The notes: generated by a model not told the origin, from the sequence alone. DNA of 64,000 nucleotides from Alsobacter sp046349155 (GCA_046349155.1 JAXMCW010000001.1:62001-126000); one strand, 5' to 3'. Counted from the first letter of the stretch, positions 8,046 to 16,970 are shown. Translations and numbers: made by a program.

Positions 8046-8939
8046 ATGAGTTCGTCCACCGCCCCTCGCTTCGACGTGATCGTGTGCGGCAGCCTTCACC
8101 TCGACATCGTCGTGCGCTCGCCGGCCTTGCCTCGCCTCGACGAGACGGCGGTGGGCACGTCCTGGGCGCAGGTCTGCGGCGGCAAGGGCGGCAACCAGGC
8201 CGTCCACGCGGCGAGGGCCGAGGCCCGCACCGCCATGATCGGGCGCGTCGGGACCGACGCGTTCGGGGAGACGCTCGCGGGCCACCTTCGCAGCGCGGGC
8301 GTGGACACGAGCGCCGTCACGACGGACCCGGAGGCGGGCTCGGGGATGAGCGTCGCCATCGTGCAGGACGACGGCGACTACGGCGCCGTCATCGTGTCGG
8401 GCGCAAACCTGCGGCTTCCTCCCGCGGCCGCCGCCGCCGCCTGGGATGTCCTTGGCGGCGCGCGGGTGTTGGTGCTCCAGAACGAGGTTCCCGACGCGGT
8501 GAACGTCGCGGCCGCGCAGGCCGCGCGGGCCCGCGGCGCCGCAGTGGTCCTGAACGGCGCGCCGGCGCGCGCCATGCCGGAGGCTCTCGCGAGCCTCGTC
8601 GACATCCTCGTGGTGAACCGGATCGAGGCGGAGATGCTGGGCGCCGGGCCGGTCGCCGACCTGGACGCCGCCTGTGACGCAGCCAGGCTGCTCGCGCGCC
8701 CGGGCCGCTGCGTCGTGGTGACCCTGGGGGGCGAGGGCCTGGTCGCCGCCCCCGCCTCCGGCGAACCGGTCGCCATCGCCGCGATTCCCGTCGAGACGGT
8801 CGTGTCCACGCACGGCGCCGGCGATTGCTTCGTCGGGGCGCTCGCGGCCGCGCTCGCGAGGGGGAGCGACCTGGAAGGCGGCTGCCGCCTCGCCAACGCC
8901 GCGGCGGCGGCGCATGTCGGGGCGAAGGACAGGCACTGA
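8046..8939 (+). CDS. PfkB-family carbohydrate kinase (ribokinase-like)
   Basis: 297-residue sugar or nucleoside kinase of the ribokinase superfamily. The N-terminal PfkB signature GGKGGNQ is at residues 45-51 and the C-terminal HGAGDCF at about 257-263, with catalytic base Asp-260 and the anion-hole Gly pair. The substrate is unknown. A second, diverged ribokinase is encoded 2 kb downstream, so the two probably phosphorylate different intermediates. The ATG at 8046 follows AAGAGG. An operator copy lies upstream, shared with the isomerase gene that follows and with the ABC transporter operon. Confidence 0.88.
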   Translation: MSSSTAPRFDVIVCGSLHLDIVVRSPALPRLDETAVGTSWAQVCGGKGGNQAVHAARAEARTAMIGRVGTDAFGETLAGHLRSAGVDTSAVTTDPEAGSGMSVAIVQDDGDYGAVIVSGANLRLPPAAAAAAWDVLGGARVLVLQNEVPDAVNVAAAQAARARGAAVVLNGAPARAMPEALASLVDILVVNRIEAEMLGAGPVADLDAACDAARLLARPGRCVVVTLGGEGLVAAPASGEPVAIAAIPVETVVSTHGAGDCFVGALAAALARGSDLEGGCRLANAAAAAHVGAKDRH

Positions 8940-8950
8940 GCGCCGCATAG

Positions 8951-8976
8951 TTCACGACGTTTTTCCAATCCGTGAA
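8951..8976. promoter_or_regulatory. Shared operator, copy B (TTCACG-N14-CGTGAA)
   Basis: Perfect inverted repeat TTCACG (8951-8956) and CGTGAA (8971-8976) with a 14-bp AT-richer spacer, 68 bp upstream of the isomerase start. An 8-bp palindrome CTGTACAG follows at 8980-8987. Same architecture as copies A and C. Its position just upstream of the start suggests repression by steric block. Confidence 0.65.
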
Positions 8977-9043
8977 AATCTGTACAGTGTCGCCGCCGTG
9001 TGGACGTGATCGTCCGCACGGTCCGGCTGGAGGTTTCGTCGAC

Positions 9044-10006
9044 ATGTCCTCGCCAAAGGGGCGCTATGCCGCGCGGCTCAACTCGTTCCGCGGCCCGACC
9101 GCACGGGGCACGCTCGACCTGCTCGACCGGGCCGCGCAGGCGCGCGGACTGAACGAGGTCGATCTCAACTTCCCCGATCATCTCGACAAGCTGGATCTCG
9201 TGCAGGTGCGCGAACGGCTCGCGGCCAACGGGCTCGGCCTGAACGGGTTCGCCATGCGTTATTATGGCGAGCCGGGCTTCAAGCTCGGCGCCTTCACCAA
9301 CCCCGATCCCGTCCTGCGCCGCAAGGCCATCGACCTGACCAAGCGCGGCATCGACGCGATGCGCGACCTCGGCGGATCGCTCATGACCTTGTGGATGGGG
9401 CAGGACGGCTTCGACTATTCCTTCCAGGCCGACTATGCGCGGCTGTGGGACCACACCGTCGCCGCCATCGCCGAAGTCGCCGACCATGACCCGGCGGTCG
9501 ACGTCAGCATCGAGTACAAGCCCAACGAGCCCCGCGCCTTCAGCCTCATGCCGGACATGGGCACGACCCTGCTCGCCATCCGCGAGGTCGGCCGATCCAA
9601 CCTCGGCGTCACGCTGGACTTCGCGCACGTGCTCTATGCCGACGAGATGCCGGCCCATGTGGCCGCCCTCGCCGCGCGCCATTCCCGCCTGCTGGGCGTC
9701 CATCTCAATGACGGCTACGGCAAGCGCGACGACGGGCTGATGGTCGGCGCTGTGCACCCGGTCCAGACCGTCGAACTCCTCTACACGCTGGACGGCATGG
9801 GCTACGACCGCCCGCTCTATTTCGACACGTTCCCCGATGCGACCGGCCTCGATCCCGTCGCGGAGTGCGAGGCCAACATCGCCACGGTGGAGCGCCTGCG
9901 GAAGGTGGTCGAGCGCCTGCGGCGCGACAACGGCCTCGCCGCGGCCATCGCGGCGCAGGACGCGGTGGCGAGCGCCGCCCTGGTGCGCGCCGCGCTCTAC
10001 GGGTGA
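9044..10006 (+). CDS. Xylose-isomerase-like TIM-barrel sugar isomerase/epimerase
   Basis: 320-residue AP-endonuclease-2-type TIM barrel. Candidate metal ligands lie in VSIEYKPNEPR (Glu), TLDFAHVLYA (Asp, His) and GVHLNDGYG (His, Asp), matching the divalent-metal site of L-rhamnose isomerase/epimerase relatives. It probably interconverts a keto- and an aldo-sugar or epimerises a ketose. ATG at 9044 with GGAGG upstream. It carries its own operator copy, so it may be transcribed independently of the kinase gene although only 104 bp separates them. It converges on rbsK. Confidence 0.85.
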   Translation: MSSPKGRYAARLNSFRGPTARGTLDLLDRAAQARGLNEVDLNFPDHLDKLDLVQVRERLAANGLGLNGFAMRYYGEPGFKLGAFTNPDPVLRRKAIDLTKRGIDAMRDLGGSLMTLWMGQDGFDYSFQADYARLWDHTVAAIAEVADHDPAVDVSIEYKPNEPRAFSLMPDMGTTLLAIREVGRSNLGVTLDFAHVLYADEMPAHVAALAARHSRLLGVHLNDGYGKRDDGLMVGAVHPVQTVELLYTLDGMGYDRPLYFDTFPDATGLDPVAECEANIATVERLRKVVERLRRDNGLAAAIAAQDAVASAALVRAALYG

Positions 10007-10044
10007 CGGCTCGCCCCGTCGCTGGCGCGAACGTCGCGGCGACG

Positions 10045-10971
10045 CTAGCGTCCGGCCAGAAGCGTCTCGACCTCGACCCGCGTGGGCATGGACGGCGCGG
10101 TGCCCGGACGCGTCACGGAGATGCCCGCGACGGCGCAGCCGAACCGCGCGGCCTCGAGCGGGTCCAGGCCCGCGGCGAGCGCGGCGGCGAAGCCGCCGTT
10201 GAAGGCGTCCCCGGCGCCCGCCGTCTCCACCACGGGGCCGGCATTGAAGGCAGGCACGAGAACCGAGCGGTCGCGGGCGTGAAACAGCGCGCCCTTCTCG
10301 CCGAGCGTCAGCAGGGCCACGCCGACGCCGCGGGCGAGGAGCCGGTCGCCCGCCGCCCGGGCCTCCTCGACGCTGGTGACGGGCAATCCCGTCAGGGCCG
10401 CCGCTTCGCTTTCATTGGGGGTCATGTAGTCGACGAGCGCGCAGAGCCCGTCCGGAACGGGAGCCGCCGGCGCCGGGTTGAACACGGTCGTCACGCCCGC
10501 CTCGCGGGCGATGGCGAGGCCGCGCAGGGCGACCTCCACCGGTTGCTCGAGCTGCGTGACGAAGACACGGGAGCCGCGGATGGCGTCGGCCGCGCGGTCC
10601 ACGTCGGCCGCGGACAGGCCGCCCGCCGCGCCGGGCACGACGATGATCGCGTTGTCGCCCGTGCGGTCGTTCACGTAGATGAAGGCCGCGCCCGTCGGCT
10701 CGCTTCCCGCCTGTTCCGCACGGGCCACGATCCCCTCCCGCGCCCAGGTCGCGAGCGCGATGTCGCCGAAGGAATCGCGGCCGAGCCGGGTGACGAAGGT
10801 CACCTCCGCGCCCGCCCGCGCCGCCGCCACGGCCTGGTTGGAACCCTTGCCGCCCGGCCCCATGGCGAAGCCGGAGCCGATCAGGGTCTCGCCGACCGCA
10901 GGCATCCGCCCGGCCCGGAAGGCGAGGTCCGCCACGAAGATTCCCAGGATGCAGACGCCGCGCCCCGCCAT
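10045..10971 (-). CDS. rbsK: Ribokinase-type PfkB kinase
   Basis: 308-residue kinase close to RbsK: GPGGKGSNQAVAAARAGA near residues 38-55, TPNESEAAALTG, and the C-terminal ETAGAGDAFNGG with the catalytic Asp. It transfers phosphate from ATP to ribose or a related sugar. ATG at 10971 with GAGGG upstream, 10 bp after the mutarotase gene, so it is the last gene of a minus-strand operon (BtpA-like, M42, FGGY kinase, mutarotase, kinase). The true sugar is not provable; the symbol reflects family resemblance. Confidence 0.85.
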   Translation of the reverse strand: MAGRGVCILGIFVADLAFRAGRMPAVGETLIGSGFAMGPGGKGSNQAVAAARAGAEVTFVTRLGRDSFGDIALATWAREGIVARAEQAGSEPTGAAFIYVNDRTGDNAIIVVPGAAGGLSAADVDRAADAIRGSRVFVTQLEQPVEVALRGLAIAREAGVTTVFNPAPAAPVPDGLCALVDYMTPNESEAAALTGLPVTSVEEARAAGDRLLARGVGVALLTLGEKGALFHARDRSVLVPAFNAGPVVETAGAGDAFNGGFAAALAAGLDPLEAARFGCAVAGISVTRPGTAPSMPTRVEVETLLAGR

Positions 10972-10981
10972 CGCCACGCCC

Positions 10982-11434
10982 TCACGCCGCGGGGGGCGGG
11001 ACGACGCCCTTCTTGAAGATGAAGCAGCCATAGAAGCGGCGCTCGCCCGTCGCGATCACGCAATAGGCCTTCTTGGCGCGCTCGTAGAAGGCCATCCGTT
11101 CGACCGAGCCGAGCTGCGAGGGGTGCACGGAGCGGTCGATCTCGGCCTGCACTTCCTTCTGCACCGGCAGGATCTCCTTGGGATTGCCGACCACCTCCAT
11201 GCGCGCGGCAGGCTCGTCCACGAACGTGTCGAGCGGCATGACCGAGAGGATGGCGCGTGCGGCCTCCGCGGAGGTGTTCGCGCCGATCCGCAGCAACTCG
11301 CCGAAGGCGGTCTGGCGCGCCACAGAGTCGGCGGGGAAATTGGTGTCCACGAGCACGAGCTCGTCGCCATGGCCCATGGCCCTGAGCGCGTAGAGCACAT
11401 CGGCGGTGAGCAGCGGGTCGATGTTCAGAAGCAT
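10982..11434 (-). CDS. RbsD/FucU-family sugar mutarotase, FucU-like
   Basis: 150-residue cytoplasmic mutarotase that equilibrates the anomers of an imported sugar. The N-terminus MLLNIDPLLTADVLYALRAM and the GHGDE, DTNFPAD and C-terminal ATGERRFYGCFIFKKGV segments resemble L-fucose mutarotase FucU more than ribose pyranase RbsD. ATG at 11434 follows GGGGAGGA. It lies 51 bp after the FGGY kinase and 10 bp before the ribokinase. Pairing a mutarotase with two kinases implies uptake of a free reducing sugar. Confidence 0.88.
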   Translation of the reverse strand: MLLNIDPLLTADVLYALRAMGHGDELVLVDTNFPADSVARQTAFGELLRIGANTSAEAARAILSVMPLDTFVDEPAARMEVVGNPKEILPVQKEVQAEIDRSVHPSQLGSVERMAFYERAKKAYCVIATGERRFYGCFIFKKGVVPPPAA

Positions 11435-11485
11435 GGTGTCCTCCCCGGTAAAGGCGCCGGCTGCGCCGGTCGCCTGCAGTGAAAG

Positions 11486-12994
11486 CTAGGTCGCAAGGCC
11501 GTGCATGAGATCGCCGGTGCGCGCATAGAGCTCCCGGAATACGATCTCCTGCCGTCTGTAAAGGTCACGCCGCGCCGGGTCCGGCCGGATCTCCCGCGTC
11601 ACGGGATTCCAGCGCTCGATGTCGTCGAGGCTCGCGAGTCCCACGCCGATGGCGGCGAGGAAGGCGTCGCCGTAGCTGGCGCCCACCGTCGTCTCGCGGA
11701 CGACCTGCGCGAGGCCGGCAATGTCCGAGGTCGCCTGCGACCAGACGGCGTTGCGCGTCCCGCCGCCCACGGCATAGGCGAAACGAGGCGGGTGGCCGCT
11801 CTCGGCGAGGGCCTCCAGCGCATGGTTGGTGCCGAAGGCGATGCCCTCGAAGAGCGCCCGCGCGATATCGGCGCGCTCATGCGCCAGCGTGAGCCCGAAC
11901 AGGACCCCCCTGGCGCGGGAGTCGTGGATCGGCGTGCGCTCGCCCGAGAAATAGGGCAGCAGCACCAGGCCCCTGGCGCCCGGCGGCGACTGTGCGGCCT
12001 CGGCCGCCAGAGCGGGGATCGCCGCCTCGGGTGGCAGGTCGCGGGCGAGCTGGTCGCGGAACCAGTGGGTCAGCGTTCCGCTCGTCGCCAGCCCCGCCAT
12101 GGAGGCATGCCAGCCGGGGAAGAGCCAGGGTGCGTACCAGAGCCGCGGGTCCTTCACGCGCTCGGGCGTGACCAGGATCATGAAGATCGTCGAGCCGTAC
12201 ATGATCATCAGGTCGCCCGGCGCGCGAACGCCGACGCTGAGCGCCTCCGCCGCCGCGTCGATCGTGCCGACGATCACGGGGGTGCCTTCGGCCAGACCCG
12301 TCTCGGCGGCCGCGCGCGCCGAGACCCGTCCCGCCACGTCCGTCGTCCAGCCGAGCTCCGGAAGCCGGTCGAGCGGCACGATGTCCGGGGCGAGGTGGTC
12401 CGTCCAACGCTGCTCGTCCACCCGGTAGAGCGGCCCGCAGCTCGCGGCCGAGTAGTGATCGACGATCCAGCGGCCGGTCAGCCTGTGCACGATCCAGGGC
12501 GTGGCGCCGACGATGCGATGGGCCGCGGCGTAGATCTCCGGCCGGTTGCGCTTGAGCCAGAGGATCTTGGGCCCGACCGACTGGCTCGTCAGGGCGTTGC
12601 CGCAATCGGCAAGCACGCGGCCGGCGCCGATCCGCGCGTCGAGTTCGTCGATCTCGGCCTGGGCGCGGCCATCGACTCCGTAGAGCACGGCGTTCATCAG
12701 CGGTTCGCCGGCTGCGTCCACCGGCAGCATGCAGGGGCCGATGGCGCTCGTCCCGACCGCAGCGACGTCGGCCGGCCGCACCCCGCTCCTCGCCAGAAGC
12801 TCCTGCGTGATGCCGACGACGGCGTCCCACCAGTCCTCGCGGGGACGGTGCTCGGCCCAGCCGGGCCGGGGCACCAGCATCGTGTGCTGGCGTTCGGCGC
12901 TCGCAACGAGCCGCCCGTCGCGATCCACCAGCACGCCTTTCGAGGCGTAGGTGCCGATGTCGATCCCCAGCGTGCAGGGCGCGCCGGCGCTCAT
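11486..12994 (-). CDS. FGGY-family carbohydrate kinase
   Basis: 502-residue two-domain sugar kinase of the xylulokinase/ribulokinase family. The N-terminal phosphate-binding block is LGIDIGTYASKGVLVD (residues 8-23) and the C-terminal FGGY signature region contains AVGGGTRNAVWSQ. It phosphorylates a ketose, polyol or related sugar with ATP. The ATG at 12994 overlaps the stop of the M42 gene by 4 bp (ATGA), fixing the start and showing translational coupling. The substrate is unknown. It is the third gene of the minus-strand operon driven from about 15 kb. Confidence 0.88.
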   Translation of the reverse strand: MSAGAPCTLGIDIGTYASKGVLVDRDGRLVASAERQHTMLVPRPGWAEHRPREDWWDAVVGITQELLARSGVRPADVAAVGTSAIGPCMLPVDAAGEPLMNAVLYGVDGRAQAEIDELDARIGAGRVLADCGNALTSQSVGPKILWLKRNRPEIYAAAHRIVGATPWIVHRLTGRWIVDHYSAASCGPLYRVDEQRWTDHLAPDIVPLDRLPELGWTTDVAGRVSARAAAETGLAEGTPVIVGTIDAAAEALSVGVRAPGDLMIMYGSTIFMILVTPERVKDPRLWYAPWLFPGWHASMAGLATSGTLTHWFRDQLARDLPPEAAIPALAAEAAQSPPGARGLVLLPYFSGERTPIHDSRARGVLFGLTLAHERADIARALFEGIAFGTNHALEALAESGHPPRFAYAVGGGTRNAVWSQATSDIAGLAQVVRETTVGASYGDAFLAAIGVGLASLDDIERWNPVTREIRPDPARRDLYRRQEIVFRELYARTGDLMHGLAT

Positions 12995-14106
12995 GGCTGC
13001 GGCCTGTCCCGGTCGAGCGAGAAGCCGGGCCCGATCCGCGTCAGCCCCGCGACGAGCAGGCGCGCGAGGCCGACGAGGTCGGCGACGTCGCACACCTCCA
13101 GCGAGGAGTGCGTGTAGCGGCAGGGAAAGCCGAGGTCGATCGCGGCGACGCCTGCGTGCAGCAACTGCACATAGGACGAATCCGTGAGGGCGCCGACATG
13201 GGCGCTGCGCTGCAGGGGCAGGCCTTCGGCGGCGGCCGCCGCCTCGAAGAGCCGCACGAGCGCGGGATGCGGGATCGTGCCGTTCAGCGTGCCGCGCCCG
13301 TGGAAGCTGTAGAGGCTCATCCCCGGCCCGCCGCCCAGCCGCACGTCGCCGCGCTGGGCCATGTCGGGCGTGTCGGTGGCGAGGATCAGGTCGAGCTGGA
13401 TGGCGACGTCCGGCGCGAGCGCCTGTCCGGCGGTCACGGCGCCGCGCAGGTTGAACTCCTCCTGCACGGAGAAGACCAGATGCACAGTGGGCCTCGCGCC
13501 CGCGCCCTTGAGCGCGCGCGCCACCTCGATCATCACGGCGCAGGCCGCGCGGTCGTCGACGGAGGTCCCCGCCATGCGGTCTCCGGCGAGGTCGAGCGCC
13601 CGGGGCAGGTAGACGACCGGCGTTCCCACGTCGATCCCTGCGGCGCGAACGGCCTCGGCGCTGTCGAAGCCGGCGTCGAGCAGCAAGTCCTGGTAGGGGA
13701 TGACGCGATATTTCTCGTCCTGGCCGGTGGCGTGGTGGCTCTTGTGCGTCACGATTCCCGGGACGTCGCGGCCCTCCCCGACGCAGAACAGGACGGCTTG
13801 GGACGGCAGCGCCCGCTCGGGCACCCCGCCCAGCCGCTCGACCCGGACCAGTCCGTTCGGCTCGACCTTGCGCACGACGAGGCCGAGCTGGTCCATGTGC
13901 GCGAAGAGCATGACGGAGGGGCGGTCCGGTTCGCCCGGCATCGTCGCGATGAGGTTGCCCAGCCGGTCCGAGCGCGATTCGATCCCGAGCCCCGCGAGGT
14001 CGGCGGCGAGGCGGCGGCGGACGCGATCCTCATGGCCGCTCAGCCCCGGGATCAGCATCAGTTCGCGCAGGTGCGCGCGAAGGCGCGCCTTGAGGTCCTC
14101 CGCCAC
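12991..14106 (-). CDS. M42-family metallohydrolase, SgcX/FrvX-like
   Basis: 371-residue dinuclear-metal hydrolase of the M42 aminopeptidase/cellulase family. All expected metal and catalytic residues are visible: His and Asp in AHMDQLG, Asp in GTSVDDRAA, the Glu-Glu pair in VQEEFN, Asp in ATDTPD and His in YTHSSLE. E. coli homologues SgcX and FrvX sit in sugar operons and have no firmly established sugar-related role. Here too it is embedded between BtpA-like and FGGY kinase genes. It begins 3 bp after the upstream gene. It could hydrolyse an amide or glycosyl-peptide conjugate rather than plain peptides; that is inference. Confidence 0.85.
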   Translation of the reverse strand: MAEDLKARLRAHLRELMLIPGLSGHEDRVRRRLAADLAGLGIESRSDRLGNLIATMPGEPDRPSVMLFAHMDQLGLVVRKVEPNGLVRVERLGGVPERALPSQAVLFCVGEGRDVPGIVTHKSHHATGQDEKYRVIPYQDLLLDAGFDSAEAVRAAGIDVGTPVVYLPRALDLAGDRMAGTSVDDRAACAVMIEVARALKGAGARPTVHLVFSVQEEFNLRGAVTAGQALAPDVAIQLDLILATDTPDMAQRGDVRLGGGPGMSLYSFHGRGTLNGTIPHPALVRLFEAAAAAEGLPLQRSAHVGALTDSSYVQLLHAGVAAIDLGFPCRYTHSSLEVCDVADLVGLARLLVAGLTRIGPGFSLDRDRPQP

Positions 14107-14109
14107 CGC

Positions 14110-14928
14110 TCAGCCTCCGCGCGCCGCGCGGGCCAGCCGCATGAACTCGGCCGCGCGCCCTGGGTCGACGGCGTTCCAGGTATGGCCGTCCACCTTGAGC
14201 GAGGAGCCGACGATGCAGCCGTCCGCGACGCGCATCACCTCGGCCACCGTGGCATGCTTGACGCCGGTATTGGCGAGGACCGGCGTGTCGGGCAGGGCCC
14301 GCTTCACCGCCTCGAGATCGCTCATGGCCGCGGCTTCGCCGGTGATCGCGCCGGAGACGAGGACGGCGTCGGGGATGCTCGAGAACACGGCGCTGCGTGC
14401 GCGGTCCGCGAGCGGCCTCTGGTCGAGCGACCAGGCGAACTCGGCGGAGACGTTGTAGAGCATGGCAAGGTCCGGCCGGCCGAGCCGGTTGCGGTAGCGC
14501 ATCGCGGCGCCGGCATCGGGCGTCCAGGGGCCCATGTCCGAGGCGTAGGTCCCGGTGAAGATCTCGCGCACGAAATCCGCGCCCGTCGCCGCCGCGAGCG
14601 CCACGGTGCTGGCGGGATCCCAGAGGACGTTGACGCCGAAGGGCACGCTGATCTCCGGGCGCAGCCGGCCGATCAGCGCCGCCATCGTGGCGGTCGAGGC
14701 CGTATCGACCTTGAACTCGTAGGGGCGGTCATTCTCGTTGCCGAACATCACGGCGTCGAACCCGGCCGCCTGCAGGGCGAGGAGGTCCTTTCTCGCGCCC
14801 TCCAGCAGCCCGTCCAGTCCCGCTTCGGCGTCGTAGAGGGGCGCGCCCGGGAGCGCCCCGAAATGCACCATGGCGATCACGGGCTTCACGGTTCCGAAGA
14901 TTCTCTTGAAATTGGACGGCCCTGCCAC
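14110..14928 (-). CDS. BtpA/SgcQ-family TIM-barrel protein
   Basis: 272-residue protein of the BtpA family. Signature segments are VIAMVHFGALPGAPLYD near the N-terminus, GFDAVMFGNENDRPY, GADFVREIFTG, and C-terminal VLANTGVKHATV and CIVGSSLKVDG, which resemble a TIM-barrel phosphate-binding end. The biochemical role is not established; E. coli SgcQ belongs to the same family and is encoded beside SgcX. A GTG start at 14928 is chosen because AGGAGG stands 6 nt upstream. First gene of the minus-strand operon; the divergent promoter region carries operator copy C. Confidence 0.85.
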   Translation of the reverse strand: MAGPSNFKRIFGTVKPVIAMVHFGALPGAPLYDAEAGLDGLLEGARKDLLALQAAGFDAVMFGNENDRPYEFKVDTASTATMAALIGRLRPEISVPFGVNVLWDPASTVALAAATGADFVREIFTGTYASDMGPWTPDAGAAMRYRNRLGRPDLAMLYNVSAEFAWSLDQRPLADRARSAVFSSIPDAVLVSGAITGEAAAMSDLEAVKRALPDTPVLANTGVKHATVAEVMRVADGCIVGSSLKVDGHTWNAVDPGRAAEFMRLARAARGG

Positions 14929-15056
14929 CTGTCGCCTCCTGCCTCCGCCGGTTCTTTGCGACCGGCTCCGCGCGGCTTTCCCTGCATGTCCCATTGAACA
15001 TGACCGGCCGGCCGGCGTCCATGCGGCAGGCGATGGGCCGGAGCACGGATCGCCGC

Positions 15057-15107
15057 GATGGAACTGGGCTCGAACCGGCGACTCTCTTGCGCCCCCGAGA
15101 GGTGCGC
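15057..15107 (-). other. Degenerate tRNA-like segment
   Basis: Read on the minus strand, this stretch contains a T-arm-like block (GCCGG, TTCGAGC loop, CCAGT) next to a perfect 5-bp stem (CTCTC/GAGAG) where an anticodon arm would lie. The loop is 10 nt instead of 7, no D-arm forms and the acceptor end lacks CCA. It is at best a decayed tRNA piece, perhaps an old integration site, and may be chance. Confidence 0.2.
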
Positions 15108-15177
15108 CGCATACTCCCCCTACTTTCGTCGAGCGTGCGACCGGCTGGGCGCGGAGACTGGACGGGCGGGAGCGGAA

Positions 15178-15203
15178 TTCACGCGAACGGCGCCAGTCGT
15201 GAT
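15178..15203. promoter_or_regulatory. Shared operator, copy C (TTCACG-N14-CGTGAT)
   Basis: TTCACG (15178-15183) and CGTGAT (15198-15203) with a 14-bp spacer, 100 bp upstream of the binding-protein gene and 250 bp from the divergent BtpA-like gene. Third copy of the inverted repeat in this island, one mismatch in the last base. It can serve both divergent operons. Confidence 0.6.
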
Positions 15204-15302
15204 GCCGGGCCCGATGGACGAGCTTCCTCCCATTCGCCGCGACCCTCCCTGGAGAGCGTACGAGCGAAAGACGACCAGAACAGACGATCGGGAGGACTTC
15301 AC

Positions 15303-16970
15303 GTGAAGATCAGCGATTACGAGCGGCTGGTTGCGCTTTCAGCCAACCGCCGCGACATCCTCAAGGGCGCCGCCTCCACGGCCGCCATCGCGGCCCTCGC
15401 CGGCACGAGCGTGCTCGGCAGCGCCAAGCCCGTCTCAGCGCAGGACGCGGCGCTGCGCAAGGCCATCCTGCAGATCCCCGGCGTGGGCAAGGGGTCGCCC
15501 ACGGACGCCGACTGGCAGAAGGTCGGCGAGATGTGCCTCGGCCCGACAAAGGCCAACGTGCAGCCCGGCGAGTTCAAGGGCGTCGAGCTGAGCTTCATGG
15601 GGCTCAACAACCAGAACCTGCACAACCTCCTGTTCCGTGGCTTCCTGAAGCCGTGGGAGGCCTATACCGGCGCCAAGATCAACTGGATCGACCTTGCCCA
15701 GGCCGACTACAACGCACGCCTGCAGCAGTCCATCGCCACCAAGACCGTCGACTTCGACATACTGGAGATGGGCGCTCCCTTCGAGGGCGACGTCTGCGGC
15801 CGCGGCATGGCCTCGGTGATGCCCGACTGGGTCAAGAAGCAGATCGACAACGACGACTATTCGGACTACCTCAAGCCGCCCGTCGGCACCTGGGACGGCA
15901 AGTTCTACCGCATCACCATTGACGGCGACTGCCACAACTTCAACTATCGGACCGACATCTTCAAGGATCCGGACCTCGCCAAGGCCTGGAAGGCCGAGGG
16001 GCACCAGGGCGAGTGGGCCGTGCCGCGCACCTGGCAGAAGGTCAACGAGGTCACGAAGTTCCTGAAGGGCAAGAAGTTCAAGGGCCAGCCCGTCTACGGC
16101 TATCTCGACGCGCCGAAGGGCTGGGGCGGCTTCGGCTTCTACTTCCTCGAGGACCGCGCCACCGCCTACGCCAAGCATCCCGACGACAAGGCGTGGCTCT
16201 TCGACGTCGACACGATGAAGCCCCGCGTCAACAATCCGGCCTGGGTCCGCGCGATCCAGGACGTCATCGACACGTTGCCCTCGCAGCCGGCGGACCAGCT
16301 CAACGCCGATCCGGGCACGACGGCCTTCCAGCAATTCCTCGCCGGCACGGGCTCGATGCTCAGCTGGTGGGGCGACGTGGGCTCCATGGCCAATACGAGC
16401 GACACGTCGGTCATCGGCAACGACGTTGCCTTCGACATCCTGCCCGGCTCCGACGACGTCTACAACGCCAAGACCGGCAAGTGGGACAAGCTCGCCAGCG
16501 GGCCGAACTTCGCGCCCAACTGCGCCTATATCGGCTGGGGCATCTACGTGATGGCCCGCGTCGACAGCGACAGCAAGAAGCAGAAGGCCGCCTGGAGCGC
16601 CGCCGCCCATATCGGCGGCAAGGACATCTCGCTGTGGACCGTGATGTATCCCTCGGGATTCCAGGTCCACCGCAACAGCCACTCCAACATCGCGGAGTGG
16701 GTGGATGCCGGCTACAACAAGGACTACATCACCTCCTACCTGAACTCGCAGTTCGGCACGTACAACCACCCGAACCGGGCAGTCGAGCCGCGCATCCCCG
16801 GCATCTTCCAGTATTACAGCGTCGCCGAGGACGAACTCGCGAAGATCTTCGCGGGCAAGCTCACGGCGCAGCAGGGCGCCGACAACATCGCCGCCGCCTG
16901 GGAGAAGCTCACCGACCAGATCGGACGCGAGAGCCAGATCAAGCTCTACAAGTCCTCGCTGGGCGTGTAG
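15303..16970 (+). CDS. Very large Tat-exported ABC sugar-binding protein
   Basis: 555-residue family-1 extracellular solute-binding protein, clearly longer than the usual 410-450. The N-terminus carries a twin-arginine signal (NRRDILKG at residues 19-26, then an Ala-rich hydrophobic stretch ending VSAQ), so it is exported folded. The mature chain is rich in Trp, Tyr and Asn, for example YNARLQQSIATKTVDFDILEMGAP and SMLSWWGDVGSMAN, as expected for a carbohydrate-binding cleft. GTG at 15303 follows GGGAGGA; the longer upstream frame has no signal sequence. First gene of an operon with two permeases. Ligand unknown. Confidence 0.88.
   Translation: MKISDYERLVALSANRRDILKGAASTAAIAALAGTSVLGSAKPVSAQDAALRKAILQIPGVGKGSPTDADWQKVGEMCLGPTKANVQPGEFKGVELSFMGLNNQNLHNLLFRGFLKPWEAYTGAKINWIDLAQADYNARLQQSIATKTVDFDILEMGAPFEGDVCGRGMASVMPDWVKKQIDNDDYSDYLKPPVGTWDGKFYRITIDGDCHNFNYRTDIFKDPDLAKAWKAEGHQGEWAVPRTWQKVNEVTKFLKGKKFKGQPVYGYLDAPKGWGGFGFYFLEDRATAYAKHPDDKAWLFDVDTMKPRVNNPAWVRAIQDVIDTLPSQPADQLNADPGTTAFQQFLAGTGSMLSWWGDVGSMANTSDTSVIGNDVAFDILPGSDDVYNAKTGKWDKLASGPNFAPNCAYIGWGIYVMARVDSDSKKQKAAWSAAAHIGGKDISLWTVMYPSGFQVHRNSHSNIAEWVDAGYNKDYITSYLNSQFGTYNHPNRAVEPRIPGIFQYYSVAEDELAKIFAGKLTAQQGADNIAAAWEKLTDQIGRESQIKLYKSSLGV

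Larger units (their letters stand above)
14929..15302. other. Divergent intergenic region of the carbohydrate island, 374 bp
   Basis: Contains the control region between the BtpA-like operon (minus) and the binding-protein operon (plus). It holds operator copy C at 15178-15203, a tRNA-like stretch at about 15057-15107, and a 10-bp palindrome TTCACGTGAA at 15298-15307 that overlaps the GTG start of the binding-protein gene. No protein gene was found in it. Confidence 0.6.
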
